The translations under genes and the position numbers were made by a program. The notes beneath the pieces are model-generated. The model worked only from the letters and a program-made list of their open reading frames with translations, had not been told where the DNA came from and searched no databases. A stretch of DNA of 26,312 bases, from the NCBI GenBank assembly GCA_048213135.1, contig PS015360.1, forward strand, positions 75,500 through 101,811, written 5' to 3'. This document shows, piece by piece, positions 1-7,655 of the stretch (its first letter is position 1; every line of letters starts with the position of its first letter). The DNA is from Reclinomonas americana ATCC 50394. Lineage: Eukaryota; Jakobida; Jakobea; Jakobida.

Positions 1-1914
1 GAGGCGTTGCTGTGTGGTGGCCTCGGATTGCGCGGCCTCGCGGAGGGCTTCGCTGGCCACGCGCTCCAGCATGGCGCGGAGAAGGTGCTGCTCCAGGGCT
101 GTGTCGGCTGCGCACTCGGCCGCCACGGCGTGTGCGGCGTCGTCGACGTAGGCGTCGAGTACCTCTTCGGTGGTTTCGAGAGCGCGGCGGCCGCGGACGT
201 GCTCGTCGGCGATCTCGGCCACGCATTCGGTCACGACGCGGCGACACTCGTTGCGTACGTGCGTGGCCACCACGTGCTCGCACGTCTCCGCCAAAATGAG
301 TGCGCCCTGCATCGACACGTCGTCGTGTCGCAGTGTCACCGTGTGCGCGACTGCTTGCCGCTTCGCCGCCATGTGCGAGCGCACAATGTCTGACAGGCAC
401 TCGCGAACGACCGCCGCCGTCTGCTGCCGCACCACCTCTCCCACAATGATGTCGGCCGTGGGTCGAACGAGTGCCAGCACTGCCTCGTCGTTGGCGGTGC
501 TCGGTAGCGCCTGCGAACGTGGATCGGCCAGCACCGACGCCAGCACGTCGGGCAGGAACGACTTGCGAATCAAGTGCGTAATCACCATGTCGGCCACCGC
601 GTTCGCATTCTTGTCGAGGTATCGCAGCTGGCGACGCTTCAGCGCCGACTTGCGTCCCAGGTGACCACGGTAGGTCTTCTGAATGCGAGTGGCGGCCTGA
701 TTCCGCCGCGACATTTCTAACACGAGGGAAAACAAAAATGAGCACGAGGAAACAGTCCGGCAAGCGCATGCACGAATGCACCATCAAACTTGAGATATCT
801 CTTCTGGTCGGCCTTGGCGATTTGCGGCCGCAACGAGGCCGCCTCGCGCTTGGCCTCCTCCCGTTTCCTCTTGCTCGGCGACGACGAGCGATGTGTGCTG
901 CGTCGCCGATCCCGATGCCGATCTCTGTCGCGATCTCGATCTCGATCCCTGTCCCTATCCCTTTCACGTTCCCGATCGCGGTGCTCCCGATGCCCGCCAT
1001 GATGTCGTCGGTGCGAGTCCCTCTCTCGATGCTCACGATGCCGCCGGTGATTCGAGTGTCGCCGATGTCGCCGATCCTCCGCGTCCCGCTGCCGTCTCCG
1101 ATGCTGCCGATCATCCGCTCTCCTTCGCCGCTGCTCTGCGTCCTCACAATCGGAGCACGAGCAGGATCCATCATCGTCGCCATCAGACGACGACGAGTCA
1201 TCCTCCGAGTGCGACAGTGGCGGAGGCGGCGTGGTCGACGACGACGACGAATCCGACAACGACACCTCATCACTGCGCCTTCTCCTCTCCTTGCGCGCCA
1301 TTGGCTTCATCGGCGGAAGCACCTCCCCTCGATTACGATAGCGATTGCGATGCCGTTGCGCGCGGACCTCACTGCAACGCACAGGTCGTGAGCATGTGGT
1401 GAGCACGCGCGCGAGACAAGACGAGCGGAACTTGACAGTCTGTGTCTCACTCGGCGCCGACAGCGCTCCTCGAGACAGCGCCGACAATGGAGTGGCCACC
1501 ATACTCGGTGTCGCACCAGAGCTCTCTGGTCGTGATGGTCGCAGCGACGAGGAAGCCACCTTTCCCACACACACACACACAGTCAGAGCGATGGAAGAGA
1601 GAGTGTGTGTCTCTCGAGAAACAGACAGACCGAGGCAGCTTGATACGCAGAGACTTGATGCGCGCCTGAAGGCGTCACATAGTAGTACTGTGATGGATGA
1701 ACCGCATTCGCCGCGGCCACAGTCACCGGGTATCTGATCACCTATGTGTGAGAAGAGGAAGAGGAAACAGGTGACTAGAGGCACTCAACAGTCCATAGTA
1801 AGGCGGTGCACCCGCGGCCGCCATGTGGTGCTGAGGAGGAGCATATGGATGTGGTAATGGATGATGGTGGAGAAGAGGGGGAACAGCCGCAGCCGCCGCG
1901 GAGTACGGATACAT
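1..1914 (-). CDS. IQ-motif protein with Arg/Asp-repeat tract, 3' end outside window
   Basis: I do not recognise the family. Five exons join in phase: 1914-1790, 1733-1631, 1559-1423, 1371-782 and 716 to beyond position 1, giving about 557 residues with no stop. The N-terminus (about 75 aa) is rich in Tyr, Pro, His and Ala. Then comes an acidic Ser/Asp stretch, then a long RERDRDRD-type basic/acidic tract like that of RS/RD splicing-associated proteins. After the 65-nt intron 717-781 the frame runs into RIQKTYRGHLGRK, a good IQ calmodulin-binding motif near residue 330. About 220 further residues look helical and rich in Val, Ala and Glu. The start is the first ATG of the Tyr/Pro-rich exon; a GTG four codons upstream was ignored. 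The first intron uses a GTTGAG donor, as two introns of the neighbouring gene do. The IQ motif suggests calmodulin or light-chain binding (family knowledge); the cellular role is unknown. The exon joins upstream of 1371 are less certain than the IQ exon. Confidence 0.65.
901..992 (-). repeat. Degenerate CGATCT-type hexamer repeat coding for Arg-Asp dipeptides
   Basis: On the plus strand the tract is an imperfect run of cgatct/cgatcc hexamers. Read on the minus strand it encodes the RD/RE repeat of the IQ-motif protein. It lies wholly inside exon 4 and explains the opposite-strand open frames here, which are shadows. Confidence 0.6.
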
Positions 1915-2122
1915 CCCTCCCTCCACACAACCGATTTTTCGACACCGAGTCCGTTAACGTCGCAGTGTCCTCTTCGAATTGTGGCACATATTAAAACAAC
2001 CGCAGACAGAGGGGAATGGGTTGTGGAGTAACACGGGGGTAATGTGTAATCGTGTGCACGGGCGTCGCAGTTGTGTTGTTGCGAGGAGTGTCCCGCGACG
2101 TTCTCTTGTCAACTCTCACAGC

Positions 2123-5100
2123 ATGCACGGTGTGCGCAAGTCAGATGGAGCAGCGCGTCAAGCTGCGGCTCGCGCCAAGATTGAGAACTATTGCACCTTG
2201 TCAGCGCGCAGTCTTGAGCTTGTGCGTGACATGCTCTTCTCTCTCTCTCTTTCACACACTCACTCACTCACTCTTGTCTGTTTGCGTGCGTGTGTGTGTA
2301 GCGCAAGGCCAATGCGCTGACTGCGGAGAGCTTGGAGGTGACTGCGCAAACGCTGCTCATCAATCCGGATTATTACACATTGTGGAACTTTAGGCGCGAT
2401 GTGCTCACGCACATGATTGACAGCATGTTGCGTCTCTCTGCTCCTCTCTCAGTGTGTCTCTCTCTCGTGTGCATGGTTGCTCATATGTGGTGCATAAGGA
2501 CTGATGAGAAGGAGGTTGTGGCGCTCAAGCAGCGCGAGTTGAGCTTCAACAAGGACGCGCTCAAGATCAATCCAAAGATCTACGCCATCTGGAATCACCG
2601 CAAGTGGGTGCGTTGCTCCACCCTTTCCGCACAAGTCTCTCTCACACACATGCACGAATGAGGAGACGAGACAAGGCGGAGGAGAGCGAACACGTGGGAT
2701 GTATTTCTGTAGCTGACACACGTTGCTTGTGTGGATCAGGTGGTGGAGAAGTTCCCGGCGTGTTGGGAACACGAGCTGTTCTTGTGCGAGCAGCTGCTGT
2801 CGCTGGATGAGCGGAATTGTTGAGTGTTTGTGGGCATCGACTTGTCTGGATGGAAGATGGATTCGTTGTTGACTGTGTACGTCGCGCCTGTCGCAGTCCA
2901 CTGCTGGAACTATCGGCGATATGTGTTGTCGCTGGCGGGAGTGCCGGCTGAGAAGGAGATCTTGTTTTCCAGGAAGAAGATTGACAAGGTGGGTGTGGGT
3001 GTTCAATCGTGGCTCTGTCTGTCGTTCAGCAGTTGTGCGAGACGCATGTTTAGGCCTACTAGTTTACTGGTAGAACCCTACGTTCCGAACGTAGTGGACC
3101 GCGTTCGATTCGCGGGTGGGCCTTTCCTTTTTGTTGAGCGTGCTCACTTTTTTTCTAATTGCTGGCTCGTCTCTTTGAAGTCTTCTGGTTGGTGTGCACG
3201 CGTTGTTTTCGTGTTGTGGTTAGAAGTGTATACGATAGTAGTAGAGTTCTTCTCTTCTGCCTCTCCTTCTTCGTGCGCCCCGCCCTTGATCTCCAGCAGA
3301 GGCTGTCGTGTCCTGTCACCCCCCACCCCATTTGTACTATTTTTGACTTTTCATCATATCGACTCTCGATTCATCGCCTCCGTTGCCTTGCGTTCAACCC
3401 TACAGCATTCGCATACATCCTACCGTATGTCTTCTGCATGTTGGGTTCAGAGGTCGACGTATGCTTGCACGCTGGGTTTTCTGCCTGCATTGCATTTCTG
3501 AAAGATTTATTCCCATTCTCTCCCATTTCAAGAGTGCTCTTGTCGCCATACCATAGTGATAAGCAACACATGGCCTGCTAGTTTACTGGTAGAATCCTAC
3601 GCTACGAACGTAGTGGACCGCGTTCGATTCGCGGGTGGGCCTTTCCTTTTTGTCGATTTGTCGTAACTTTTTCGTTGCATGTCTCCTTTTTTTCCGCGCA
3701 CACATTCTTTCGTTCCGCAACTGGATCATATGTTGCTGCAGGGGTGCTGAATGCTTCATATCTCTGTCTCCGCCTGCCTGTTCATCTCCGTTGACCTCTG
3801 CAGAAGTTGTCTTGTCCTGTAACCCTGCTCGGACTATTTTGATATCCTTCTTGTCGACACTTGATTTGTGGTTTCCTTTGCCTTTCGCTGGACCCGATGT
3901 TGACTGCGTGTTGGGTTCAGAGGTCATATGCTCGCGTTCTGGCTATCGTGTGTTGCATTTCCTGTCATTGCATATTTCCACACTTTGCGTCTCGCTGTCA
4001 AGAATGCTTTTGTTGCCTACCATATTGATGTACGGAAGCAACACATGGCCTGCTAGTTTACTGGTAGAATCCTACGTTCGGGACGTAGGGAACCGCGTTC
4101 GATTCGCGGGTGGGCCTTTCTTCTTTTTTCTTTTGTGCCTCTAATGTTACTTTGTGTCGTTTACCTTTTGCTCACCACTGATCTGTACTCGCCTGTTGCA
4201 TGCTGCATGCAGCATCTCTGTTCCTACTCCACCCTTCGCTGTCTCTTCCGTTGCATGCTGTCGCTTCTTGTCGTATTGTCGTGTCCTTGCACCTCCCAAC
4301 CCTACGTTGTCCTATTTTTGACCATTTCAACACGACACGCACACTCGTTCCTCGGTCGCTCTCTTGTATCCACCCCTGGTGTCCGTGTTGTATAGACGCG
4401 CGTAGCAGCGCGCATTAGAGTACTTGCTGAAGCGACGCAATGACACAGCGTGTATGACGTCTGCATTGCAGTCGGTGCAGCACATTCCTTTCCGTTCTCT
4501 CTCTTTGCCTCGCTGTCTCAACCACCCCCTCGTCACTTGTTGGAAGGGTTAGCAGAAGCACATGACATGGCCTACTAGTTTACTGGTAGAACCCTACGCT
4601 TCGAACGTAGTGGACCGCGTTCGATTCGCGGGTGGGCCTTTCCTTTTTGTTGATTTGTGATCATTTTTTTCGTCGACAGTCTTCTTTTTGCCGCGCACAC
4701 ATTCTTTCGTTCCGCAACTGGTTCGTGTTGCTGCATGAGTGCTGAATGCTTCGCCTCTCTCCCTGTATCTCTCTGTGCCTGCGTGCCCATCTCCGTTTAC
4801 CTGTGCAGAGTGCTCGTACTATTTGATATCCTTCATGTCGACTCTTGATTCGTGGTTTTCTTTGCCTGTCGTTGGGCCCTGTGTTTACGATCTGTCTTGC
4901 ATCATCTGCGTGTTGGGATCAGAGGCCGCATGCTCGCATTCTGGCTATCGTGTGTTGCCTTTCCTGCCGATGCATTTTCCTCTCAGGCATCTCTCTGTCA
5001 AGAATGCTCTTGCTGCCTTACCTTAGTGATTCACGGAAGCAACACATGGCCTGCTAGTTTACTGGTAGAATCCTACGTTAGGGACGTAGGGAACCGCGTT

Positions 5101-7541
5101 CGATTCGCGGGTGGGCCTTTCTTCTTTTTTCCTTTTGTGCCGATCTATTTTGCCAGCTCATCGCTGATCTGCACGCACTTGCTGCTTGCTGCATGCAGCA
5201 TATCCTTTCCTACTCCACCCTGCCCTCTCCCTGCCGTTCTCATTCCACCCTGCCCTCTCCCTGCCGTTGCATGCTGTCGCTTCTTGTCGTATTGTCGTGT
5301 CCTTGCACCTCCCAACCCTACGATGTCCTATTTTTGACCATTTTCAACACGTCTCGCACACTCGTTCCTCGCTCGCCATCTTCGTATCAACCCTTGGCAT
5401 CTCTGTTGTATATACGCGCGTAGCAGCGCGCATTAGAGTACTTGCTGAAACGCAGCGATGGCGCAGCGTGCATGACGTCTGCCTTGCATCCGGTGCACGT
5501 GCAATTCCTTACCTTTCTCTCCCTCGGTCTCGCTATCTCAACCACCCCCTCGTCACTTGTTGGAAGAGTTAGCAGAAGCACATGACATGGCCTGCTAGTT
5601 TACTGGTAGAATCCTACGTTCGGGACGTAGGGAACCGCGTTCGATTCGCGGGCGGGCCCTTGAACGCTTCCTTTTTTTGTGTTTCTTTTTTTATTGACTC
5701 ATGTGTGCTGTCTCCTCCCCGCAGAACTTCTCCAACTACTCGGCGTGGCACCACCGCAGCAATCTGCTGACGCAAATCATGGCCAGCAAGTCGACAGAGG
5801 AAAAGCGCCGCATGATCGGAGACGAGTTCGAGCTGGTGTCGCAGGCGTTTTTCACTGAGCCGGCCGATCAGAGTGCCTGGCTGTATCACCGCTGGCTTCT
5901 CGGCAAGGGTGCGTTCCACCGAGTGCTCTGTTGCTCTTGCCGCCCTCTGAGAATTCCTTCGCCCCGCCCTCATTTTGCAGTGCCCTCGGAGCTGTTTGTG
6001 GAGAACGTGGCGCCGTCTACGCTGGCAGGTGCACGGCAAGTGCTGTTGGCGTTCTCGACATTGGTACAGGTGCGGCTGTGCCCGGGAACTTGAACACTCC
6101 TTTGAGATGCTGAATCCCACTGTAGGGAGTGTCGCCATCGACCGTGCTGCTGACGGCAGGCGGACACACTGTGGCAGTGACATGGACGCCCGTGTACGAG
6201 TCCACTCAGGCCGAGATCGACCGCAGTCCGTTCGCCAGCGTGTGGCTCGGAGATGTGAGCGAAGAGGTGCCGTTGGGCGAGAGCGGTGAACTGGCAGTGC
6301 ATGGAGACGGTATCGTTTCTGTGGATGGTGTGGCGCTGTCGCTGGGCGGCGTGTGCCGGTGGACTGCGGAGGGCATGGTGCTCTTGCCGCTTCTCAGCAA
6401 GGACGTTGTGGATCGGGCCGAGGAGGATCAAGGTGCTGCTGATGTCCCTTGATGATGGTGGTGGTGGTGGAGCTTCACAATTGTGTCTCATCACGAATGA
6501 CATGTGTGTGTGTGCAGAGTTGCGCGCCTTGTCAGTGCTGGAAAAGGATATCGAGCTGTGTCGCGAGCTGCTGAGCGAGGAGGATGGGCTGAAATGTTGA
6601 GTGAGATGCCTTGGTCTTTGTCCCTCATCGCATTCTTTGCGTGGCTACCCTTCTCAATGCCACTGTCCACGCAACGCAGGGGCATCCATCACGCTGGCAT
6701 TCTCGCTGCGCGAGCGTGACTTGCAGATTGTTCGTCGTGAGCGACGCGTGAACCCTGCTCTTTCCGGTTCCGTACGCCCTCCTCCTCAGCTTCGTCATCG
6801 GTGTCGGTTCTCGTTGACAATTGTGCGTGCGTGCCACAGAGAGCTCGGAGGACTCGCTTGCTTCCTCGCTGGAGGCCATCGAGCTCCTTGGTGGCCTCGC
6901 AGCCTCCGACAGCATGCACACACGTTACTATGACGATATGCGGAGCGACTACTCGCTGGAGCTGCGCACTCGCCATCCGTTCCCCAAGGACGCGGCTCCT
7001 CGCTCACAGGTGCACGCCGACGACTGGACGCTGGACCTGTGTGGCCAGTGTTTCACGCGTGTGCGCCACTTGAATAGGTGTGGCGTCGTGCGCCTGCAGT
7101 CTTGCATATTGCGCACGCGCAAGTGCTAATGATTTCTGCAGGATGGTGCACATTCGCCACCTGGACTTGTCTCGCAATGCGCTCGTCTCGCTGGAGGGCA
7201 TTCAGTTTTTGGCGCTGTTGGAGACTCTGATTGCCGACGACAACCAGTTGACGAATCTCGATGTGAGACTGTCGGCGCTGAAGCACTTGCGAGTGCTCTC
7301 CGTGGCCAACAATGGTGTGTGTGTGCGCCCACTTGTCCTTGTCGTGTCTGTGTGTGCGCTTGCTTGCACTCAACCGTGGTGTGCGTGTGCGCGCCGCGCA
7401 GCCATTGCGTTGTTGCCAACCAACGCCGTGAGCGATGTGGTCACGGAGGTGCGCGGTGGCAACAATCCGGCCACCACCGCTGCTCTGCTGCGGACTGCTT
7501 TTCCGGCAGCCACGACGGTGGTGTGGGAGGTGACGGAATGA
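2123..7541 (+). CDS. RABGGTA: Rab geranylgeranyltransferase (GGTase-II) alpha subunit
   Basis: This subunit pairs with the beta subunit and, with Rab escort protein, attaches geranylgeranyl groups to Rab C-termini in the cytosol. Thirteen exons join in phase: 2123-2221, 2302-2426, 2499-2607, 2740-2818, 2897-2988, 5725-5908, 5981-6069, 6126-6432, 6518-6595, 6680-6736, 6840-7077, 7142-7314 and 7402-7541. They give about 589 aa (human about 567). The start MHG matches the family. Five PPTA helical repeats are visible: DYYTLWNFRRDVL, KIYAIWNHRKW, NFHCWNYRRYV, NFSNYSAWHHRS and DQSAWLYHRWLLGK. Then follow a beta-rich insert (about residues 230-360, the Ig-like insert of animal proteins) and C-terminal leucine-rich repeats (MVHIRHLDLSRNALVSLEG). 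Yeast Bet4 lacks the insert and LRRs, so this is the long form. The exon 5/6 junction (KKIDK to NFSNYS) spans the tRNA array, so the array is intronic. Confidence 0.93.
3053..3123 (+). tRNA. tRNA-Arg-CCG: tRNA-Arg, anticodon CCG (reads CGG)
   Basis: The full cloverleaf can be folded by hand. The acceptor GGCCTAC/GTGGGCC has seven pairs including one U-G; the D arm is GTTT/GAAC with loop ACTGGTA; the anticodon stem is CTACG/CGTAG with loop TTCCGAA (anticodon 3085-3087); the variable loop has 4 nt; the T arm is CCGCG/CGCGG with loop TTCGATT. Base 73 is T. A-box (TAGTTTACTGG) and B-box (GTTCGATTC) are intact, and a TTTTT terminator lies at 3128-3132. Its 5' flank is unlike those of the other five copies. 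Confidence 0.93.
3124..3571 (+). repeat. Spacer type A, copy 1 (diverged)
   Basis: This segment shares with the other A spacers the block tgttgggttcagaggtc near 3440, the ending agcaacacat just before the next tRNA, and the T-rich start. Its first 300 bases are strongly diverged from copies 2 and 3. Confidence 0.6.
3572..3642 (+). tRNA. tRNA-Arg-ACG: tRNA-Arg, anticodon ACG (reads CGU, and CGC/CGA after inosine editing); Pro/Arg chimera
   Basis: The cloverleaf is intact with loop CTACGAA (anticodon 3604-3606), T73 and a TTTTT terminator at 3647-3651. The 5' half (GGCCTGC acceptor strand, GAAT closing the D stem) matches the Pro genes of this array. The 3' half (A37, variable loop TGGA) matches the Arg genes. 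Both flanking spacers are type A. A at position 34 implies ADAT-type deamination to inosine, as usual for eukaryotic tRNA-Arg(ACG). Confidence 0.93.
3643..4046 (+). repeat. Spacer type A, copy 2
   Basis: It is closely similar to copy 3 (4640-5047). Shared blocks are the start ttcctttttgt, the run cgcgcacacattctttcgttccgcaa split by small changes, gctgaatgcttc, tgttggg(t/a)tcagagg, ctggctatcgtgtgttgc, and the end gaagcaacacat. Confidence 0.8.
4047..4117 (+). tRNA. tRNA-Pro-CGG: tRNA-Pro, anticodon CGG (reads CCG), copy 1
   Basis: The cloverleaf is intact. The acceptor is GGCCTGC/GTGGGCC (wobbles at pairs 5 and 6), the D arm GTTT/GAAT, the anticodon stem CTACG/CGTAG with loop TTCGGGA (anticodon 4079-4081), and the T arm CCGCG/CGCGG. 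G37, next to the anticodon, is typical of tRNA-Pro. Variable loop GGAA, T73, TTTTTT terminator at 4124-4129. It differs from Arg(CCG) at six of 70 positions. Confidence 0.92.
4118..4568 (+). repeat. Spacer type B, copy 1
   Basis: It follows tRNA-Pro and is closely similar to copy 2 (5119-5588). Both contain the perfect palindrome TGCTGCATGCAGCA (4201-4214), a GCGCG-loop-CGCGC hairpin (4398-4413), the block cattagagtacttgctgaa, and the ending cagaagcacatgacat before the next tRNA. Confidence 0.8.
4569..4639 (+). tRNA. tRNA-Arg-TCG: tRNA-Arg, anticodon TCG (reads CGA)
   Basis: The cloverleaf is intact and identical to Arg(CCG) except in the anticodon loop, CTTCGAA (anticodon 4601-4603). The acceptor is GGCCTAC/GTGGGCC, D stem GTTT/GAAC, A37, variable loop TGGA, T73, and the terminator TTTTT lies at 4644-4648. 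Confidence 0.93.
4640..5047 (+). repeat. Spacer type A, copy 3
   Basis: It follows tRNA-Arg(TCG) and aligns by eye with copy 2 over most of its length, including tttgatatccttc(t/a)tgtcgac near 4820, tgttgggatcagagg near 4910 and the final gaagcaacacat. Confidence 0.8.
5048..5118 (+). tRNA. tRNA-Pro-AGG: tRNA-Pro, anticodon AGG (reads CCU, and CCC/CCA after inosine editing)
   Basis: It is identical to the Pro(CGG) gene at 4047 except for position 34, with loop TTAGGGA (anticodon 5080-5082). G37, variable loop GGAA and T73 are kept. The terminator TTTTTT lies at 5125-5130. A34 implies deamination to inosine. Confidence 0.93.
5119..5588 (+). repeat. Spacer type B, copy 2
   Basis: It repeats spacer 4118-4568: the same TGCTGCATGCAGCA palindrome (5187-5200), the same GC hairpin (5416-5431) and the same ending before the next tRNA. 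It differs by an internal 30-base-period duplication. Confidence 0.8.
5214..5268 (+). repeat. Local tandem duplication inside spacer B copy 2
   Basis: A 25-base C/T-rich unit beginning tccaccctgccctctccc occurs at 5214-5238 and again without change at 5244-5268. Spacer B copy 1 has a single diverged version, so this duplication came after the spacers separated. Confidence 0.85.
5589..5659 (+). tRNA. tRNA-Pro-CGG: tRNA-Pro, anticodon CGG, copy 2
   Basis: The cloverleaf is intact (anticodon 5621-5623, loop TTCGGGA). Unlike the other five genes, its 3' acceptor strand is GCGGGCC, which pairs G6-C67, and base 73 is C, the usual eukaryotic tRNA-Pro discriminator. The 3' flank is unrelated to spacers A and B; the terminator is TTTTTTT at 5672-5678, about 50 bases before the intron acceptor. 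Confidence 0.93.
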
Positions 7542-7655
7542 AACACTCGGCATGCAGAGACACACAGTCACTGTGTATATTCGTTGTGTGCGTGCGGGAG
7601 AAAAAGGACATTGCCGGTGCCGCGCGACTCGGTGATCCACGTGCTTGGAGCGGAA

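Larger units (their letters stand above)
2989..5724 (+). other. 2.7-kb intron of the Rab GGTase alpha gene hosting six tRNA genes
   Basis: The donor follows AAG at 2986-2988 and reads GTGGGT. The acceptor is CCGCAG, ending at 5724. Splicing joins KKIDK to NFSNYS in phase, as in the family. The intron is more than twenty times longer than the gene's other introns and consists almost entirely of tRNA genes and their repeated spacers. I see no protein-coding exon in it: the open frames reading through it include the tRNA sequences themselves. Confidence 0.9.

Noticed and set aside
738-1402. Plus-strand open frames opposite the IQ-motif gene, rich in Ile, Pro, Leu and Arg
   Set aside because: They are shadows of the hexamer-based RD tract on the other strand; the minus strand has in-phase splice signals and a recognisable IQ motif.
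3053-5659. Array as tRNA-derived SINEs or other retroelements
   Set aside because: Stems and anticodon loops are intact with five sensible anticodons, terminators follow directly, and there are no A-tails or target-site duplications. Tandem duplication with crossover explains the pattern better.
3635-5770. Several open frames in the tRNA-array intron encode similar peptides (such as SLLVESYVRDVGN)
   Set aside because: The repeated peptide is a translation of the tRNA genes themselves; the similarity reflects tRNA conservation, not protein-coding repeats.
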